DNA of 26,811 nt, from positions 21,476 to 48,286 of the IMG/VR virus record IMGVR_UViG_3300030103_004662; one strand, 5' to 3'. This document shows positions 1 to 6,678 of this stretch, one piece after another (positions within the stretch are counted from its first letter, which is position 1; every line of letters begins with the position of its first letter). Origin of the DNA: a virus. Position numbers and translations under genes: made by a program. Under the pieces are notes generated by a model that was not told the DNA's origin, made no database searches, and saw only the letters and a list, made by a program, of their open reading frames with translations.

Positions 1-1
1 C

Positions 2-598
2 GGTGAGCGTGGACACAACGCTCGCACCTGCCCAGCCAAAAAGCAACATCGCAAAGATTGCGATGCGATGCGAGGCTTGGCTCACCGAGTTCTGGCTGCG
101 TGCCTCAAGAAGGCTGGCATCGTGCCTGGTGCTTTGATGCGCCAGCGACAGTGGAATTGGAAAGCCAACGACTACGAACAAACGATGTGCATGGTCATCG
201 GCATTGACTGGGACCGAGTTGCGGAGCCTGGTTACGATACTCCCCAAGGTTTGCCTCGCAACCTAGACCGCTGGTTCAAGGGTCCTATGATTCGAGTGCG
301 GGCTCCTAACGGGGATGAAGGCTTGATGCGTCTTCCGCAAAACATCCAACAGCAAAGCTGGTACGGCTACTACGAGAACGAGGATGAAAGCTGGGGGCTA
401 GTCAGCGGTGTTGTTGGTGGCAACCTCAACAAGGACAGCGGCTGGATGGGCGATAACGTTACGCTCCTCAGCCCCGAAGCTGAGGGTGTCTATATGTACG
501 GACACCGGGCTGACAAGGGTGACCGCATTGCTGACCCCGAGCTTCAGCCGGAGATTGATAAGCTTGTCAATCAAGTCAGCCAGTACCGAGGCTACTAA
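2..598 (+). CDS. Hypothetical protein, 5'-truncated, with half a zinc knuckle
   Basis: The frame is open to the left edge, so the gene starts outside the window. The first in-frame ATG (68) has no ribosome binding site and is probably internal. The first visible residues, GERGHNARTCPAK, match the H-x4-C half of a CCHC zinc knuckle; the first two cysteines would lie upstream. The remainder (about 175 residues) is rich in Trp, Gly and Asp, with no family I recognise and no signal peptide or membrane segment. Codons are strongly biased to C/G endings (AAC, GAC, CGC, AAG), unlike the AT-rich small genes downstream but like the genes at 6679 and 7882, which suggests high expression. A nucleic-acid-binding role is a guess from the knuckle alone. 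Confidence 0.8.
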   Translation, partial: GERGHNARTCPAKKQHRKDCDAMRGLAHRVLAACLKKAGIVPGALMRQRQWNWKANDYEQTMCMVIGIDWDRVAEPGYDTPQGLPRNLDRWFKGPMIRVRAPNGDEGLMRLPQNIQQQSWYGYYENEDESWGLVSGVVGGNLNKDSGWMGDNVTLLSPEAEGVYMYGHRADKGDRIADPELQPEIDKLVNQVSQYRGY

Positions 599-599
599 G

Positions 600-785
600 A
601 TGCAGGATAAAATCGATTTCACTTCTCACATTTTTGAACAACTGACTACGACTCTAGTGGCTTTGCACGAACTACTTAGTGATGTTACAAGTCGTAGTGA
701 CCTGATGGCTCAGGAGCTTATCGAGCAACAGGAGCGCATTACCAGACTGGAGGGGCAGCTAAATGAAAAAGATAATCCACGTTAA
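600..785 (+). CDS. Small coiled-coil-like hypothetical protein
   Basis: A 61-residue protein starting at an ATG one base after the previous stop, so probably translationally coupled to it. A longer version starting at 408 would run in another frame through the upstream gene and is rejected. The C-terminal half has heptad-like spacing of Leu and Ile among Glu, Gln and Arg (AQELIEQQERITRLEGQ), consistent with a short coiled coil and oligomerisation. Its 3' end overlaps the next start by 23 bases. No family is recognised. Confidence 0.7.
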   Translation: MQDKIDFTSHIFEQLTTTLVALHELLSDVTSRSDLMAQELIEQQERITRLEGQLNEKDNPR

Positions 786-1023
786 CCAGCACGTCATCAA
801 ACGCAACACCAAAAACGGCACTGATGAGCCAGTTTTGACGGTAAAAACATATAAAGAAAATAATTATGCCCACGAGGCTATAATCAAAACAAAAGATGGT
901 GTAGAATTAGGTAGGGTCATCTATAGTCCGCACAAACCACTGAGTTGTGGAGCGAGAGTGTGGATTGAGATGGACACCGACACTACTGATGTTGATTTGA
1001 TTGTGAGGGAAAATGCAGAGTGA
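763..1023 (+). CDS. Conserved phage-type small hypothetical protein
   Basis: An 86-residue protein starting MKKIIHVNQHVIKRN, with a YSPHKPLSCGARVWIE motif in its C-terminal half. From memory, proteins of this pattern recur as unnamed small proteins in phages and plasmids, but I cannot name a family. It looks like a compact all-beta soluble domain, with no membrane segment. It overlaps the genes on both sides (23 and 11 bases), so it sits inside one translationally coupled run ending with the methyltransferase. Function unknown. Confidence 0.75.
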   Translation: MKKIIHVNQHVIKRNTKNGTDEPVLTVKTYKENNYAHEAIIKTKDGVELGRVIYSPHKPLSCGARVWIEMDTDTTDVDLIVRENAE

Positions 1024-1759
1024 ACTAAGGCACGCAGATTGCTTAGAGTACCTGAACACCTTAGAAGATTCTTCTGTAGACCTCGTGGTCGTTGACCCTC
1101 CCTATTTTGAGATTATAAAAGATACCTGGGACAACCAGTGGGATTCAGAAACAGCTTATTTAGAGTGGTGCCATGCTTGGACTGCTGAGTGCTTCCGAGT
1201 TCTTAAGCCTGGTGGCTGTTTTTATGTATGGGGCACCACCAAGACTGATACGTTCTTGAAATATAAACTCGGGGTACTTAATAATATTCCCGATGCAACT
1301 TATCAGAACTGGATTATCTGGGCGTATGATTGGGGCGGACGAACAAAGAAGAAGTTCCCTCGAAAGCACGAAGACCTCTTGATGTATTCAAAGGGCAAAG
1401 ATTTTCCTTTCTATGCGGACGATATCCGGGTACCTTACAAGATGGCTAAGAGTGTGCGCAAGGGAGCAGAACTTAATGCGCTAGGTAAGATTCCTACTGA
1501 TGTGTGGACTAAGAACAACCACACTACCAGCAAAGAGTATGCCGGATGGCACCCCACCCAGAAACCTATCGCTTTATTAGAAAGAATTATAAAAGCACAT
1601 ACACAACCTGGAGAAGTTGTGTTAGACTGTTTCAACGGGTCAGGCTCCACGATGATTGCTGCCCACAATACGGGACGTTCTTTCTTGGGGTGTGAGTTCG
1701 ATAAAGAATATTATGATAAGTCGCTTGAGCGGCTTGAGAACCTAACCAAAACTTGTTAG
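1013..1759 (+). CDS. DNA methyltransferase (N6-adenine or N4-cytosine, beta class)
   Basis: A 248-residue site-specific DNA methyltransferase of the N6_N4_Mtase family, transferring a methyl group from S-adenosylmethionine to an exocyclic amino group in DNA. The catalytic motif DPPY is at residues 28-31 and the AdoMet-binding motif FNGSGST at 207-213; this order (motif IV before motif I) defines the beta class. A conserved WHPTQKP precedes motif I. DPPY fits adenine slightly better than cytosine. The start overlaps the preceding stop and follows GAGGGAAA. No partner restriction enzyme is adjacent, so it is an orphan enzyme, probably for self-protection against host restriction or for regulation. 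Length is typical of the family; the target site cannot be read from sequence. Confidence 0.93.
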   Translation: MQSELRHADCLEYLNTLEDSSVDLVVVDPPYFEIIKDTWDNQWDSETAYLEWCHAWTAECFRVLKPGGCFYVWGTTKTDTFLKYKLGVLNNIPDATYQNWIIWAYDWGGRTKKKFPRKHEDLLMYSKGKDFPFYADDIRVPYKMAKSVRKGAELNALGKIPTDVWTKNNHTTSKEYAGWHPTQKPIALLERIIKAHTQPGEVVLDCFNGSGSTMIAAHNTGRSFLGCEFDKEYYDKSLERLENLTKTC

Positions 1760-1773
1760 CAAAGGAGAAAACA

Positions 1774-1956
1774 ATGACTAACAACAAAGTTTTAGAGAAG
1801 TGGGCAGAGCTTCGCAATATTGTGGAGAGCCTCACAGAAGATATCACCAAAAACGCATCAGGCAATAAGGCTGCTGGCACTCGTGCCCGCAAAGGTTTGC
1901 GCACCCTCAAAGGGGCAGCGGCTGACCTGGTTAAGTTGACCCTTGGAAAGGAATAA
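1774..1956 (+). CDS. Histone H1-like (Hc1-type) DNA-binding protein
   Basis: A 60-residue basic, helical protein. The start at 1774 is set by AAAGGAG seven bases upstream; the in-frame ATG at 1753 lies before the previous stop and is less likely. The core GNKAAGTRARKGLRTLK resembles the conserved block of bacterial histone H1-like proteins (Hc1 family: small helical protein with GN.AAGTR.RK..Q.LK). The long Lys/Ala/Pro tail of chlamydial Hc1 is absent. The expected role is non-specific DNA binding or compaction of phage or host DNA. The match is by remembered pattern over about 35 residues. The gene follows the methyltransferase in the same operon. Confidence 0.7.
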   Translation: MTNNKVLEKWAELRNIVESLTEDITKNASGNKAAGTRARKGLRTLKGAAADLVKLTLGKE

Positions 1957-1957
1957 C

Positions 1958-2284
1958 ATGAAGCTTCATCTATGCTGGGCTGAAAAGTACGAAGTTATTC
2001 GAGAGTATCCCCCGGTTGAGATTGATTCTGAGAAGTTTCCGGAACTAGAACTGGAACTTTTGGACGTGTACAACGCCCAGAGTCACCAAGAGCAGCAGCA
2101 AGCTCTGGACAACTTGGAGCACAAAATGCACCAAACAGAGGTAGGGGAACGGGGAGAGACCATTTTTGAGATGGTTGAGCCCTATAGTCATGACTTGTAC
2201 AAAGAGTCTGTGGTCTATCCTCTTTCTGAGGAAGAGGGTGGCTTTAAAATGTTTGAAAAGGAGGAAGAAGATGGACGCAACTAA
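1958..2284 (+). CDS. Acidic hypothetical protein
   Basis: A 108-residue, strongly acidic protein. The start is placed at 1958 because GGAAAGGA ends five bases before it; the in-frame ATG at 1943 lies within the previous coding sequence. It is rich in Glu and Gln with a Glu-rich C-terminus, no membrane segment and no recognised domain. The stop overlaps the start of the next gene by 14 bases. Small acidic phage proteins are often DNA mimics or host-enzyme inhibitors, but nothing here shows that specifically. Confidence 0.72.
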   Translation: MKLHLCWAEKYEVIREYPPVEIDSEKFPELELELLDVYNAQSHQEQQQALDNLEHKMHQTEVGERGETIFEMVEPYSHDLYKESVVYPLSEEEGGFKMFEKEEEDGRN

Positions 2285-2795
2285 GAGCTTTGTGACAGTC
2301 TATAGTGTAACACCAGCGGAAGCGGAAGATTTTGAGTTTTCCTTTACTGTGGACGACTCCGACTTGCTCTCAGAGCTTGTACCCGACGCTGATGATTGGG
2401 GGAAACTTGCCTGGGGCATCGAATTAGAAGAATATGAATATAGCTCTACACAACAACAACTTCATCTTACCTTGGAAACAAAGTGGGAGAGCCCCGTTGA
2501 GTGGCTGAGGAATGCCAGCCTGGGAGCGGTATGTTTCGAAAATAAACTTATTACGATGAGCACGATTCAGCAAGATGAAACTGTAGTGCAAGGTGTAGCC
2601 GTTATGGATGGCGATGTTCTGCAAAACAAAGAAATCTGGGCAATGACCTCAGAAGAAGTAGGGAAATATTACGACGACGACGATTTAGAGTATGAATTAG
2701 ATAACCTGGATAATCAAATCTGGGATAGCATTGGAAACTTTCGCAATGTTTGCGAACAATTTTACCTAGGAAAAGGAAACGAAGACAATGACTAG
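2271..2795 (+). CDS. Acidic hypothetical protein
   Basis: A 174-residue protein starting at 2271 after AAAAGGAGGAAG, one of the best ribosome binding sites in this run. A longer reading from 2166 would overlap the previous gene by more than 100 bases and is rejected. The protein is very acidic, with an Asp run (YYDDDDLEYELDNLDN) near residues 140-155 and predicted mixed alpha/beta content. No family is recognised. It ends in an 8-base overlap with the prolyl isomerase gene, so the two are probably co-translated. Confidence 0.75.
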   Translation: MDATKSFVTVYSVTPAEAEDFEFSFTVDDSDLLSELVPDADDWGKLAWGIELEEYEYSSTQQQLHLTLETKWESPVEWLRNASLGAVCFENKLITMSTIQQDETVVQGVAVMDGDVLQNKEIWAMTSEEVGKYYDDDDLEYELDNLDNQIWDSIGNFRNVCEQFYLGKGNEDND

Positions 2796-3264
2796 CATTT
2801 CAACAACAAACTCCCCCACCTTGACGCTTCACTATCAGGGAACACTGGAGGACGGCGAAGAATTTGATAGCTCTTACGAGCGCAATGAACCCATCACGGT
2901 CACACTTGGAAACGGACAGCTTCTACCAGCGTTTGAATCAAGTGTGAGCACAATGGAACAAGGGGAGACTAAAACTTTTACTCTCACTCCGGAACAAGCT
3001 TATGGAGACCGCAACCCAGACGCTAAAACAGTGCTGTCCAAGGGCGTTCTGCCTCCTGAAGTTGACACATCAGACGGAGCCAAAATCCCTCTTCAATCTC
3101 GGGATGGAAGAAACTGGCTGGGGATTGTGACCGAAACTCAAGATGATGAAATCCACCTGGACCTTAATCACCCGTTAGCTGGCAAGACCCTGACTTTTAA
3201 GGTCGAGGTATTGAGTCGCACAGATGCGACGACAGACGAGTTGACAGAGGATGCAGAGGAATAA
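2788..3264 (+). CDS. slyD: SlyD-type FKBP peptidyl-prolyl cis-trans isomerase
   Basis: A 158-residue FKBP-type prolyl isomerase and chaperone of the SlyD subfamily, catalysing cis-trans isomerisation of X-Pro bonds in folding proteins. It begins with the FKBP strand LTLHYQGTLEDGEEFDSS, has the PAFESSV and EQAYGDRNPD stretches that flank the inserted chaperone flap, and ends with NHPLAGKTLTF, the SlyD hallmark. The His/Cys-rich metal-binding tail of E. coli SlyD is missing; the tail here is a short acidic sequence. The role is cytoplasmic folding assistance. A phage-borne copy is unusual; it could fold phage proteins or substitute for a host SlyD needed in infection. Confidence 0.93.
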   Translation: MTSISTTNSPTLTLHYQGTLEDGEEFDSSYERNEPITVTLGNGQLLPAFESSVSTMEQGETKTFTLTPEQAYGDRNPDAKTVLSKGVLPPEVDTSDGAKIPLQSRDGRNWLGIVTETQDDEIHLDLNHPLAGKTLTFKVEVLSRTDATTDELTEDAEE

Positions 3265-3396
3265 ATGACTCCCCGAATATTCACAGCCAAAATATTATTT
3301 TTCCTGGCTAAGGTATTCCAAGGCAGGGGGATGCTCATTGGACAATGGTTCCAAAACAAGGGCATCCTCCTGCTGGCGGGGAGCAAACGTGATTAG
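3265..3396 (+). CDS. 43-residue hydrophobic/basic microprotein
   Basis: The ORF starts at the ATG directly abutting the previous TAA, with AGAGGA four bases upstream. The product has two hydrophobic stretches (AKILFFLAKVF and GILLLAG) separated and followed by basic residues, so it could be a small membrane-associated or amphipathic peptide. Its stop overlaps the next start by eight bases, consistent with a coupled chain. No homologue is recognised, and coding status is less certain than for its neighbours. Confidence 0.5.
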   Translation: MTPRIFTAKILFFLAKVFQGRGMLIGQWFQNKGILLLAGSKRD

Positions 3397-3673
3397 TTTA
3401 CTTTTAGCCAGTTATATCACCACCCATAATGGCTATGCGAACAGACCACTTACCCATAGTCAGGTCCGTCGAAAGTCTCACCAAATCGTACAAATGTTGA
3501 AACGCCAAGACCCAAAAGTTCTACGTTCAGTCATGTATTATATGGGATGGGTTCCCAAGCTTGAATACAAGCGACAGAAATGTAAAAAGAATATTAAGTT
3601 AAAGACTGACCCTGTTGATGATATACTAATGGACGCTGCTGGATTCCCCAGTTCAGGACCAAGGAGTAGATAA
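3389..3673 (+). CDS. Basic hypothetical protein, GTG start
   Basis: A 94-residue basic protein. I choose GTG at 3389 because GGGGAG lies five bases upstream; an ATG at 3338 in the same frame lies inside the preceding small gene and has no ribosome binding site. The centre (about residues 20-60) is rich in Arg, Lys and Gln (SQVRRKSHQIVQMLKRQ) and could bind nucleic acid. A short hydrophobic N-terminus (MISLLLASY) is present but too short for a clear signal peptide. It sits directly before the nuclease-like gene at 3675. Function unknown. Confidence 0.65.
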   Translation: MISLLLASYITTHNGYANRPLTHSQVRRKSHQIVQMLKRQDPKVLRSVMYYMGWVPKLEYKRQKCKKNIKLKTDPVDDILMDAAGFPSSGPRSR

Positions 3674-3674
3674 A

Positions 3675-4427
3675 GTGGCACGTGCAAAGAAGAAAACTCC
3701 AGCCGAGAGAAAAAAAGAACAAGAAGTATTGCAGAGGAAAATGTTTGACCTCAGGCAACCAGTGTGGCCTGCGTGTCACCCAAAAGCTGGACAATTAGTG
3801 CCGAATAATGGACCGTTTGATGCTAATATTCTCGTAAATGGTCACGACTGTCGAATTGAACTTAAGTCAGTTGGGACTAATCAGACAGATTATTTTTACA
3901 GCAACAAAGGATATGGCAAGAACTTTGATACCTGGCTCTATTACCGACAAGCTTGGATATTGTCAACCCACGCCCCAGGCAAGAGCACGACTCCCGAAGA
4001 CAATCATTATGTTATTTTTCGCAAGCCACAACTGAAGAATATGTATGATATGTGGGACGACGTTGCTGTTAGTATGGGAGAAGAGCCTCTAAAACCTCCT
4101 CGGTGGCAGCTATTGAGTGAAGGTATGGAGGATGAATATGCTCGCTGGAGACACAAGTGGGAGCACGAGGGTGGAACGGCAGCGGCAAACGGCACCCAGG
4201 CAATGGCTCACATCAGGAATTTATTAGACACTTATGTTCCCGCAGCGCAATGGGCTAATTGCCCGGAACTCGTAACCGGTTACGACTATGTGGTGGAAAA
4301 GGGCACAAAAATTGATATCCGCCTGAGGCGAGCGTTTGCCGAGTATAACGCTGTGCGTATTAGACCTTATACCCGAGACCTTGTGGAAGCCATTGAGCGA
4401 TATATCACCTTATATGGAAGTTTATAA
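3675..4427 (+). CDS. Possible PD-(D/E)xK nuclease-like protein
   Basis: A 250-residue protein starting at GTG after AAGGAG (spacing eight). The N-terminal 25 residues are Lys/Glu-rich and probably helical. Residues 47-64 read PFDANILVNGHDCRIELK, an Asp, a 12-residue gap and a Glu-x-Lys, arranged as in PD-(D/E)xK nucleases; FDTWLYYRQAWIL follows. That fold appears in phage resolvases, recombination nucleases and restriction enzymes, but the match rests on three residues plus context, so it is tentative. The C-terminal half (residues 120-250) has no recognised domain. The next gene starts two bases after the stop. Confidence 0.75.
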   Translation: MARAKKKTPAERKKEQEVLQRKMFDLRQPVWPACHPKAGQLVPNNGPFDANILVNGHDCRIELKSVGTNQTDYFYSNKGYGKNFDTWLYYRQAWILSTHAPGKSTTPEDNHYVIFRKPQLKNMYDMWDDVAVSMGEEPLKPPRWQLLSEGMEDEYARWRHKWEHEGGTAAANGTQAMAHIRNLLDTYVPAAQWANCPELVTGYDYVVEKGTKIDIRLRRAFAEYNAVRIRPYTRDLVEAIERYITLYGSL

Positions 4428-4429
4428 TA

Positions 4430-4867
4430 ATGAAAAAGATTAACCTATTTGACGTCATTACTCCCGTAGGCATTGTATCATCTGTTCTACTACTTTTGAT
4501 GTTTGCATCTGGTTGTTCGATGAAGTTCTATAAGAACTCACCGGAGGATGTGCGCAAGTGTTGTGAGCGAGTGAATGCCCATGTCGAGGAAATGGCGAAG
4601 TTTAACCGTTACTGTAAGGTAGCAGTATTTTTAGCTAACAGTGAGAACACTAAAGCCGTTGGGGCGGGTGTCCGCAAAGGAGCGAGAGATGCCGTAAAGG
4701 TATGCAAATTTGTGTTTGGTGTAGAGACAGACCAAGAACTTATCAGCGCTGGCGACCAACAAGAGTATTACCGAGTGCGCTCCTATATTATAACAGAGCC
4801 CGACCCTAACGGATTTTGGATACGACCTAATTGCGACCCTGCCGAAATCCATTGTGAAGAATTTTAG
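4430..4867 (+). CDS. Predicted lipoprotein
   Basis: A 145-residue exported protein. Residues 1-30 have a short basic start, a hydrophobic core (VGIVSSVLLLLMFASG) and a lipobox-like ASGC at about 26-29, so the mature protein should be acylated at that cysteine and held in the membrane. The mature part has several more cysteines (KCCERV, YCKVAV, VCKFVF, NCDP, HCEEF), unusual for a cytoplasmic phage protein and consistent with disulfides outside the cytoplasm. Phage lipoproteins commonly serve as outer spanins or superinfection-exclusion proteins; this one is longer than a typical Rz1 and has no obvious inner spanin beside it. Function is open. Confidence 0.8.
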   Translation: MKKINLFDVITPVGIVSSVLLLLMFASGCSMKFYKNSPEDVRKCCERVNAHVEEMAKFNRYCKVAVFLANSENTKAVGAGVRKGARDAVKVCKFVFGVETDQELISAGDQQEYYRVRSYIITEPDPNGFWIRPNCDPAEIHCEEF

Positions 4868-4882
4868 AAAAGGAAAATGTAA

Positions 4883-5290
4883 ATGAAACAAGGTGATAAA
4901 GTCACTATGAAGTCCAATACCCTGATTATGGGATTCCACCGAGGAGGAGCTTATTTCCGCATTGCGAAGCGAGGCACTCCTAAGTTGGCTTCTCGCCGAG
5001 CAGGCACTTTTAGTCGAAACAAATACCATATTAATAACGGTGTCACCGACTATACCTTTAGGCAAAGAGGTGCCCATCATAGGGAAATACAGTGCTACGG
5101 AGAACAGCGGTTTGAACCTGGTGACTTGATTGGAGAAGTCATGGATGTACAAGATACTCATATCGATATTGTTATCGATTCGAGCACTTTTAGTGAACCA
5201 GTTGACGTCCCTTTCCGAATCGTTACAGGTATTGAGCTTGATAAGAATGCTAAAGATGCTTTTGCGGTCCTGTTAGAATCTGAAGATTAG
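4883..5290 (+). CDS. Hypothetical protein with beta-barrel-like repeats
   Basis: A 135-residue protein with AAGGA upstream of its ATG. It opens with MKQGDKVTM and later has RFEPGDLIGEVMDVQDTHID, both resembling the first strand of SH3-like barrels (G-D-x-V/I), so it may hold two small barrels. The N-terminal half is basic (RIAKRGTPKLASRRAG) and the C-terminal half acidic. No enzyme motif or membrane segment is visible. It may be related to the small GD-V proteins clustered at 9444-10840, but this is pattern-level similarity only. Confidence 0.72.
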   Translation: MKQGDKVTMKSNTLIMGFHRGGAYFRIAKRGTPKLASRRAGTFSRNKYHINNGVTDYTFRQRGAHHREIQCYGEQRFEPGDLIGEVMDVQDTHIDIVIDSSTFSEPVDVPFRIVTGIELDKNAKDAFAVLLESED

Positions 5291-5293
5291 AAT

Positions 5294-5428
5294 ATGGATT
5301 ACCTTTTGGATGTAGTAGCAACCATTGTAGTAGCCTTTGCTGCTGGCATGGTCCTTCATCGGGTGCTGTGGAAGTTCTTTGATTACGTCCTAGATAAATT
5401 AGAAGACTGGGAACAAGAGGATAGATAA
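5294..5428 (+). CDS. 44-residue single-span membrane microprotein
   Basis: The ATG at 5294 lies three bases after the previous stop and the stop is one base before the next ATG. Residues 5-22 form a hydrophobic span (LDVVATIVVAFAAGMVL), followed by an amphipathic tail that is first basic (HRVLWKFF) then acidic (LDKLEDWEQEDR). This suggests an inner-membrane microprotein. The tight spacing and clean hydrophobic pattern support real coding. Function unknown; holin, regulator and exclusion factor are all possible. Confidence 0.6.
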   Translation: MDYLLDVVATIVVAFAAGMVLHRVLWKFFDYVLDKLEDWEQEDR

Positions 5429-5429
5429 T

Positions 5430-5798
5430 ATGAATGGATTATATCATAAAGAGATTGGCTTCCCCAACGTCAAGTTGCCCGAGGGAACCTATGAAATAAA
5501 AAAGTATTCTCAACACGCACTGAGAGCCGCACAAGACGATAGATATGGGGAAGCTAAAACCTTACCCACTACTATTGATATGGCACAGGCAGACTTGTTC
5601 GAGATTGAGGTAGAAAATAATAAAGTTATCAAAGCAGCAGTAAGAACAAACTACGATGATAGATTAGATTTAATAGTTGTGTTTATGCCTGAGACTCCTG
5701 ACAACTTTGTAAAGACTGTCTGGTTCAATGAGAAAACGGACAGACATAGAACACTCCAGCACTGGAGATACGATATTCCTCCTCGGAGTGACTTCTGA
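5430..5798 (+). CDS. Hypothetical protein
   Basis: A 122-residue soluble protein in the coupled run, starting one base after the preceding stop; its own stop overlaps the next start (TGATG). Sequence around GTYEIKKYSQHALRAAQDDR and NYDDRLDLIVVFMPE suggests an alpha/beta or all-beta domain with many charged residues. Several phage proteins that handle small DNA-related substrates have similar openings, but I cannot place it in a family. No membrane segment or metal motif is visible. Confidence 0.72.
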   Translation: MNGLYHKEIGFPNVKLPEGTYEIKKYSQHALRAAQDDRYGEAKTLPTTIDMAQADLFEIEVENNKVIKAAVRTNYDDRLDLIVVFMPETPDNFVKTVWFNEKTDRHRTLQHWRYDIPPRSDF

Positions 5799-5890
5799 TG
5801 ATTGATTGGGATAGTGTAGTGGAAGCATTTGCCGTTATTAGTATTGCCTTGTCCATCGTGGCAATGGTTTACGGTTTGGCAATGTTGTAA
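5798..5890 (+). CDS. 30-residue membrane microprotein
   Basis: The ATG shares bases with the previous TGA (TGATG), the usual sign of translational coupling. After MIDWDS the product is a single hydrophobic helix (residues 7-30) that ends at the stop codon. The next gene starts three bases later. Although very short, the position, coupling and clean transmembrane pattern support expression. Function unknown. Confidence 0.5.
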   Translation: MIDWDSVVEAFAVISIALSIVAMVYGLAML

Positions 5891-5893
5891 GTT

Positions 5894-6364
5894 ATGCCTG
5901 CGGCTTACTATGATGATGATGGCAACTGGGTAAAGCAATGCACCAAGTGTAAAGAGGTGCTGCCAGTTGAAGAGTATTATCGGCACGCTCCCGGTGCATC
6001 CAAAGATGGTTTGCAGCCAAGATGTCGGGAGTGTATTTTAGCTAAGCATCGAGAACAAAACCGAAGGCGCAACAAAAAAAGAAAACAAAAGACCTACAAA
6101 TTAACCAACAAACAAGTTGCCTGGATAAAGGAACAGAAAGGAAAACTCAGTATAAGAAAAACAGCTAAAGAGTTCAGCAATAAGTTCTGGGCTATAAAGG
6201 TAAACCCATCTACAGTACAAAGGATATTTGCTGGCAAGATACATAGCGATGCAGGGGAAGCTGATACAGTTTCTATTTATGATTTGCTAGAGGGTGCCAG
6301 CCAGTTCAGTGGTTCAGTAGAAGAGTATATTGACTCGACAGATACTAAGAAAGTGAAGTATTAA
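5894..6364 (+). CDS. Zinc-ribbon and helix-turn-helix DNA-binding protein
   Basis: A 156-residue protein with two parts. Residues 16-47 hold a four-cysteine zinc site (C16-x2-C19 and C44-x2-C47) with the intervening pattern Y-x3-A-x5-DGLQPRC, common in front of phage HNH endonucleases. Residues 52-70 are strongly basic. Residues 71-115 look like a helix-turn-helix (SIRKTAKEF then NPSTVQRIFAGK), as in homing-endonuclease-associated DNA-binding modules. The catalytic HNH residues are absent, so this is either a DNA-binding protein or the DNA-binding remnant of a homing nuclease. It ends the first gene run; a 314-base gap follows. Confidence 0.8.
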   Translation: MPAAYYDDDGNWVKQCTKCKEVLPVEEYYRHAPGASKDGLQPRCRECILAKHREQNRRRNKKRKQKTYKLTNKQVAWIKEQKGKLSIRKTAKEFSNKFWAIKVNPSTVQRIFAGKIHSDAGEADTVSIYDLLEGASQFSGSVEEYIDSTDTKKVKY

Positions 6365-6627
6365 AACGTGTTGCAAAGCAATGTTGCATAGTTTGCTCAC
6401 AACACTGCAAAAGATGCACAGTTCTGTAAGCTCTTGCTTTGCCTGTTTATCTTTGTTTAGATGTAAAGATTTATAAGCTAAAACAGGATGTTATAGGATT
6501 GGCTGCTATTGGCAGCTTTTGGTGCTGATTGTCTCAGTGTCTCAAATACATATATGATGGACAAACGTCAAGGGGAAATAAAAAGCAGGCAAACCCAAAT
6601 AAAAGTGAAGAAAAACGCATTTAAAAG
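6365..6627 (+). other. Intergenic region with weak hairpin, upstream of a strong promoter
   Basis: No convincing gene here; two tiny ORFs (20 and 25 codons, from 6414 and 6554) lack ribosome binding sites. A hairpin GCTGC / GCAGC (6502-6506 and 6512-6516) followed by TTTT could be a weak terminator for the upstream run. Near 6371-6390 there are short TTGCAA/TTGCA inverted repeats. The last 60 bases are A-rich, a possible UP element for the promoter at 6628. Confidence 0.5.
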
Positions 6628-6655
6628 TTGACACATACCCTATCCGTGATAATAT
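6628..6655 (+). promoter_or_regulatory. Sigma70-type promoter, extended -10 (P1)
   Basis: TTGACA at 6628-6633, 16 bases, then TAATAT at 6650-6655 preceded by TG-A (extended -10). It drives the MoxR-type ATPase gene through a short leader with GGGAGAGA before the ATG at 6679. It is one of six near-identical promoters in the window with the pattern TTGACN-13 bases-TG-R then TAATAT or a close variant. Confidence 0.85.
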
Positions 6656-6678
6656 ACAGTTGAGAGGGAGAGACAACA

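Noticed and set aside
408-599. Extended start for the small gene ending at 785
   Set aside because: Would place nearly 200 bases out of frame inside the upstream gene; the ATG at 600 fits coupling.
4631-5161. Antisense ORF of 176 codons
   Set aside because: It overlaps the lipoprotein and the following gene on the opposite strand and has no identifiable features.
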